Source: Helopsaltes ochotensis
Taxonomy: Eukaryota > Chordata > Aves > Passeriformes > Locustellidae
NCBI GenBank assembly: GCA_013400155.1
Contig: VXBM01001597.1
Coordinates: forward strand, 85,488-149,487
Reading direction: 5' to 3'
Length of the DNA: 64,000 nucleotides
The notes below the pieces were generated by a model. It was not told where the DNA came from and did no database searches. It saw nothing but the letters and a program-made list of their open reading frames with translations. The translations under genes were made by a program, and so were the position numbers. Numbering within the stretch: position 1 is the first letter of the stretch; each line of letters begins with the position of its first letter. Positions 62,101-64,000 of this stretch are shown in pieces.

Positions 62101-63952
62101 AAGTATGCAGGGAAGTGTGTAAGTAGAAGATGGCTCAAAAGAAAAACAACATATTTATATTTTTTCAACAGCTCTTTTCTATTAAGAGGAAACTAGTCTT
62201 AAGTCTTGTGCCTTTATGCCAACTATGTGCACAGCTTGTCTGGTAGATTTTTGCTTCTGCATGTGTATGCAGCTGCTTCAGAGGTAAGTGAGTTAAGCAG
62301 ATATAGTATCAAATCAGATTTCAGACACTTCATAAAGGTTACAAGGAACAGAAATGAGAGCTATTTTTATTCTTCAAATGAAAATACCTCCCTCTCCAAG
62401 AAAAGGCCAATGGATATGTGGTTGTTTGCTTAGAGAAAGATCCTCAGAACACTGTTGCTGGATACACACACACTGAAAAGATGTAGAAGTGAATGACACC
62501 TCCGGTGTATTCTATCTTGCATATCATACAGGAAGCAATTTCACTTCACACTTAGGTACCATTTTGCCTATCTTAAAATGTGTTTTCTCATTTTCCCTTT
62601 CATAATTTGAACAGAAGAAATGTGTGGATTGATTTATTGAAGTAGTCCCCATGTGATTACACTAAAGAGTATATAAAACTTTAGAGACTACCATAACATG
62701 TGAACTGGATTTTTATGTGAACATTTTTTTTTCCTATTAATTTATGCATAAAGTATGCTGAACAATCTGCATATCTCAATGGCTCTTAGAAGGTGGTTTA
62801 CCTGACTTCCAGTTGGAACTGTAGTTTGCTCTAGATTCACTGGCAAGTAAAGCTAACACACCATTGTTGAGAAGTGCAACATGGATTTCATTCCCAGAAA
62901 TACTGAGACGTGTCTGAAGTGTTTAAAAAAAATCTGAATAAATGAAACAGAGTAGTAAACCTGAGGAGACTGGAAAGTAAAATTTTTATCATCTTTTCTT
63001 GACAAGTTTATATGTCTGTCATACCTGGAATCTAGCAATGAATGTGTTCTGACTTCAAAGAGCTTACAATATCATCTATTTTTGCATGTTTATAATAATT
63101 TTCTTTGCAATTGTGTAATGAAATCAACTGTATTCCTCAAAAGAAGTACTCACTGAAAAAAACATCTCTTGTGTTTCTTTGATATGTTTCATGTAGGAAA
63201 GAAGAGAAAGGAAACGAAAGCTGAGAAAAGAAATGGCGGAAAAAGCCACAAGAGAGCTAGAAAAAATGCAGTTACAAGAAAAGGCTGATATAAAGTATAA
63301 AGAATGGTTAAAGAAGAAGAGAGCTGAAGAGGCAGAAAAGAAGAAAAAAGAGAAGGTATTAAAGAACTGATCATTTATTTGAATGGAGTTACTTAATCTG
63401 TAATTTATTACAGATTAAGATTTGGTACATTCAAATCTTACATTGAATATACTAACATCAAATGGCAGTGTTGTACATGAAGAAAAATCTTTTGAGAGTT
63501 GCAATGTTAGTGCATTAAAGACACTATGGTATGGCCAGCAAAGTAAGATGCATATTAACACATTTTGTTAATAGCCTTTGATTTTTTTCTCAGGGAAACA
63601 CTGGAGTAACATGGAGGTTGGGGGTTGGGGTTTTTTTTCAGACTTAAACCAAAAAATGCATCTTTTCCATTGTTAGGAAAAGGTGCTTGTAGTTGAAGAA
63701 ATATTTGAAATGTATTCAGCAGTCTGGAAATCTGCAAAAAATTATTTACTATTTTGTGTATATTGTACAGGGCTTTTTCTAGGAGTACCTTAATTTTTTT
63801 TTATTTTTAGGAAAAAGAAAAAGAACGGGAGGCTGAGCTACAGGAGAAGAGAACAAGATCAGAGAAAATCTTTAAGGAGTGGCTGCAGAATTCTAGAAAT
63901 AAACCACAACCCACTTTAAATGGTTATGGTTTCCCACATGGGAAGTCTACAG
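43926..63952 (+). CDS. CCDC34: CCDC34, coiled-coil domain-containing protein 34 (3' end missing; exons 1-5)
   Basis: Exons 43926-44110, 47797-47929, 50213-50320, 63197-63355 and 63811-63952 join in frame to about 242 codons. The start is the ATG in cccgccATGAG; an in-frame TAA at 43905-43907 excludes an upstream start in the same exon. The protein has a Ser-rich N-terminal part, the LSPWEEWYIGKEKEL motif, and then a highly charged Lys/Glu/Arg coiled coil with EEKHKEWVQKKREE, KYKEWLKKKRAEE and FKEWLQNSRNKP. The order and motifs match human CCDC34 (373 residues). The bird N-terminus is shorter and lacks the human acidic run. Roughly 70 C-terminal residues lie beyond the window. Published work, as I recall it, links the protein to sperm flagellum assembly. 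The position downstream of LGR4 agrees with vertebrate synteny. Confidence 0.93.
44111..47796 (+). other. CCDC34 intron 1
   Basis: 3.7 kb of AT-rich intron. A short (TTG)n run lies at about 45361-45375. I see no further exon or recognisable transposable element. Confidence 0.7.
47797..47929 (+). CDS. CCDC34: CCDC34 exon 2
   Basis: 133 nt, acceptor taattcag, donor gtgatt. It encodes RAEHPEIAGGRKVSP, then LSPWEEWYIGKEKELRA, the most conserved motif of the family (human LTPWEVWFIGKEKEE). It leaves in phase 0. The intron after it (47930-50212) has nothing identifiable. Confidence 0.95.
50213..50320 (+). CDS. CCDC34: CCDC34 exon 3
   Basis: 108 nt, phase 0 on both sides, acceptor ctcattag, donor gtaaat. 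It encodes EMNKQLEKMKQNQECER and then IAEEKHKEWVQKKREE, an almost exact match to the human coiled coil. Confidence 0.95.
53420..54015 (-). mobile_element. insertion inside family A LTR, probably another LTR
   Basis: About 600 bp with no counterpart in family A copy 1. TGTGACAGACAAAG near 53467 could be one terminus. An AATAAA on the - strand (+ near 53578) suggests antisense LTR sequence. Ends and target duplication were not resolved. Confidence 0.45.
54342..55035 (-). mobile_element. solo LTR nested in family A LTR
   Basis: A 694-bp insertion with perfect 9-bp inverted termini (TGTTATAAG ... CTTATAACA), flanked on both sides by agat (54338-54341 and 55036-55039), a clean 4-bp target duplication. 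Family A copy 1 lacks it. The - orientation is suggested by AATAAA on that strand (+ near 54381). Internal retroviral genes are absent. Confidence 0.85.
55600..56110. mobile_element. probable LTR fragment
   Basis: GC-richer stretch with AATAAA in GAATAAAGGGAGAGG (about 55710) and the composition of an avian LTR, including an internal imperfect duplication. Termini not found. Confidence 0.4.
55895..56112 (+). repeat. imperfect tandem duplication, 2 x ~109 bp
   Basis: CCCATTGTTTCT at 55895 and 56004 begin two units that then align through TTATCAGCAAACC / CTACCAGCAGACC and TTTGTAAAGGCAAG / TTTGTAAAGACAAA. Confidence 0.7.
56330..56352 (+). repeat. (TA)n(TG)n microsatellite
   Basis: A short dinucleotide run just left of the solo LTR at 56372. 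Confidence 0.85.
56372..56707. mobile_element. short solo LTR, ~336 bp
   Basis: It starts TGTTGTGGGTTAGCCCCAGG and ends CTAAAACCCACTACA, with imperfect inverted termini (TGTTGTGGGTT / AACCCACTACA). It resembles a short LTR type common in bird genomes. The target duplication is unclear because the left flank is microsatellite. Confidence 0.7.
60870..61860 (-). mobile_element. probable LTR / ERV remnant
   Basis: Composition differs from the surrounding intron. On the - strand two poly(A)-like signals (CCAATAAAGT and GAATAAAAGC, + about 61650-61685) are followed by a 165-codon open frame (61646-61149) with hydrophobic stretches that I cannot assign. A further GC-richer segment follows to about 60880. 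No termini or primer site could be fixed. Confidence 0.35.
63197..63355 (+). CDS. CCDC34: CCDC34 exon 4
   Basis: 159 nt, phase 0 on both sides, acceptor catgtag, donor gtatta. It encodes a strongly charged coiled-coil segment with KEMAEKATRELEKMQ and KYKEWLKKKRAEEAEKK. Confidence 0.95.
63811..63952 (+). CDS. CCDC34: CCDC34 exon 5
   Basis: 142 nt, acceptor atttttag, donor gtttgt, leaving phase 1. It encodes EKEKEREAELQEKRTR, then IFKEWLQNSRNKPQP and NGYGFPHGKSTG, matching the end of the human coiled coil (FQEWLENAKHKPRP, YGYANGKLTG). The remaining exon or exons lie beyond 64000. Confidence 0.93.
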
Positions 63953-64000
63953 GTTTGTACATATAGTACAAAAATATGTAGTGACTTCTGTTTGTGGTTC

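Larger units (their letters stand above)
50321..63196 (+). other. CCDC34 intron 3, 12.9 kb, rich in LTRs
   Basis: A long intron with an LTR cluster at 53.2-56.7 kb (entries below) and a probable LTR remnant at 60.9-61.9 kb. Between these, 50321-53236, 56708-60870 and 61860-63196 show only ordinary AT-rich sequence and a T/G-rich low-complexity patch at 57870-57935. Confidence 0.75.

Noticed and set aside
1..64000. CRISPR arrays, operons, ribosome binding sites or phage genes
   Set aside because: The sequence is vertebrate nuclear DNA with spliced genes; no regularly spaced short repeats were seen.

Overview
The window is vertebrate nuclear DNA: AT-rich, with long introns, GT-AG splice sites, CpG depletion outside one island, and many retroviral LTRs. 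Two host genes lie head to tail on the + strand. The first is LGR4, the leucine-rich-repeat receptor for R-spondins. The second is CCDC34, a coiled-coil protein. As I recall, this order and orientation match the vertebrate BDNF-LIN7C-LGR4-CCDC34 neighbourhood. A tRNA-Ile-like SINE with a CR1-type tail at 8.1 kb and several LTRs of a type familiar from songbirds point to a passerine bird. The species cannot be read from the sequence.

Layout. From 1 to 4877 is LGR4 intron, with a probable LTR-element remnant (about 906-3180, containing an assembly gap) and a solo LTR (3706-4461). From 4878 to 34889 are sixteen coding exons of LGR4, corresponding to human exons 3-18; exons 1 and 2 (signal peptide, LRR N-cap, first repeat) are not in the readable sequence. 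The LGR4 intron 18770-26333 carries a defective endogenous retrovirus on the - strand, followed by a second, different LTR with its own primer binding site. A third LTR, in sense orientation, sits in the last LGR4 intron at about 32.3-32.8 kb. The LGR4 3' UTR runs to about 36.57 kb. About 7 kb of intergenic DNA follows with no recognisable gene. A CpG island at 43.57-44.17 kb is the CCDC34 promoter and first exon. CCDC34 exons 1-5 run from 43926 to 63952 and the gene continues past the right edge. Its 12.9-kb third intron holds most of the other LTRs, including a nested pair at 53.2-55.4 kb.

The LGR4 exon structure is modular. Nearly every exon in the ectodomain encodes one repeat of 22-24 residues and begins and ends in the same phase; one 216-nt exon encodes three repeats; the whole 7TM domain and cytoplasmic tail are in the last exon. 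CCDC34 is also modular, with one Glu/Lys-Glu-Trp motif per exon in exons 2-5.

No new functional system is evident. The most interesting items are the two-LTR retroviral mosaic antisense to LGR4, the sense LTR and the (GTTTT)5 tract just upstream of the 7TM exon, and the LTR-inside-LTR insertion with a clean 4-bp target duplication.
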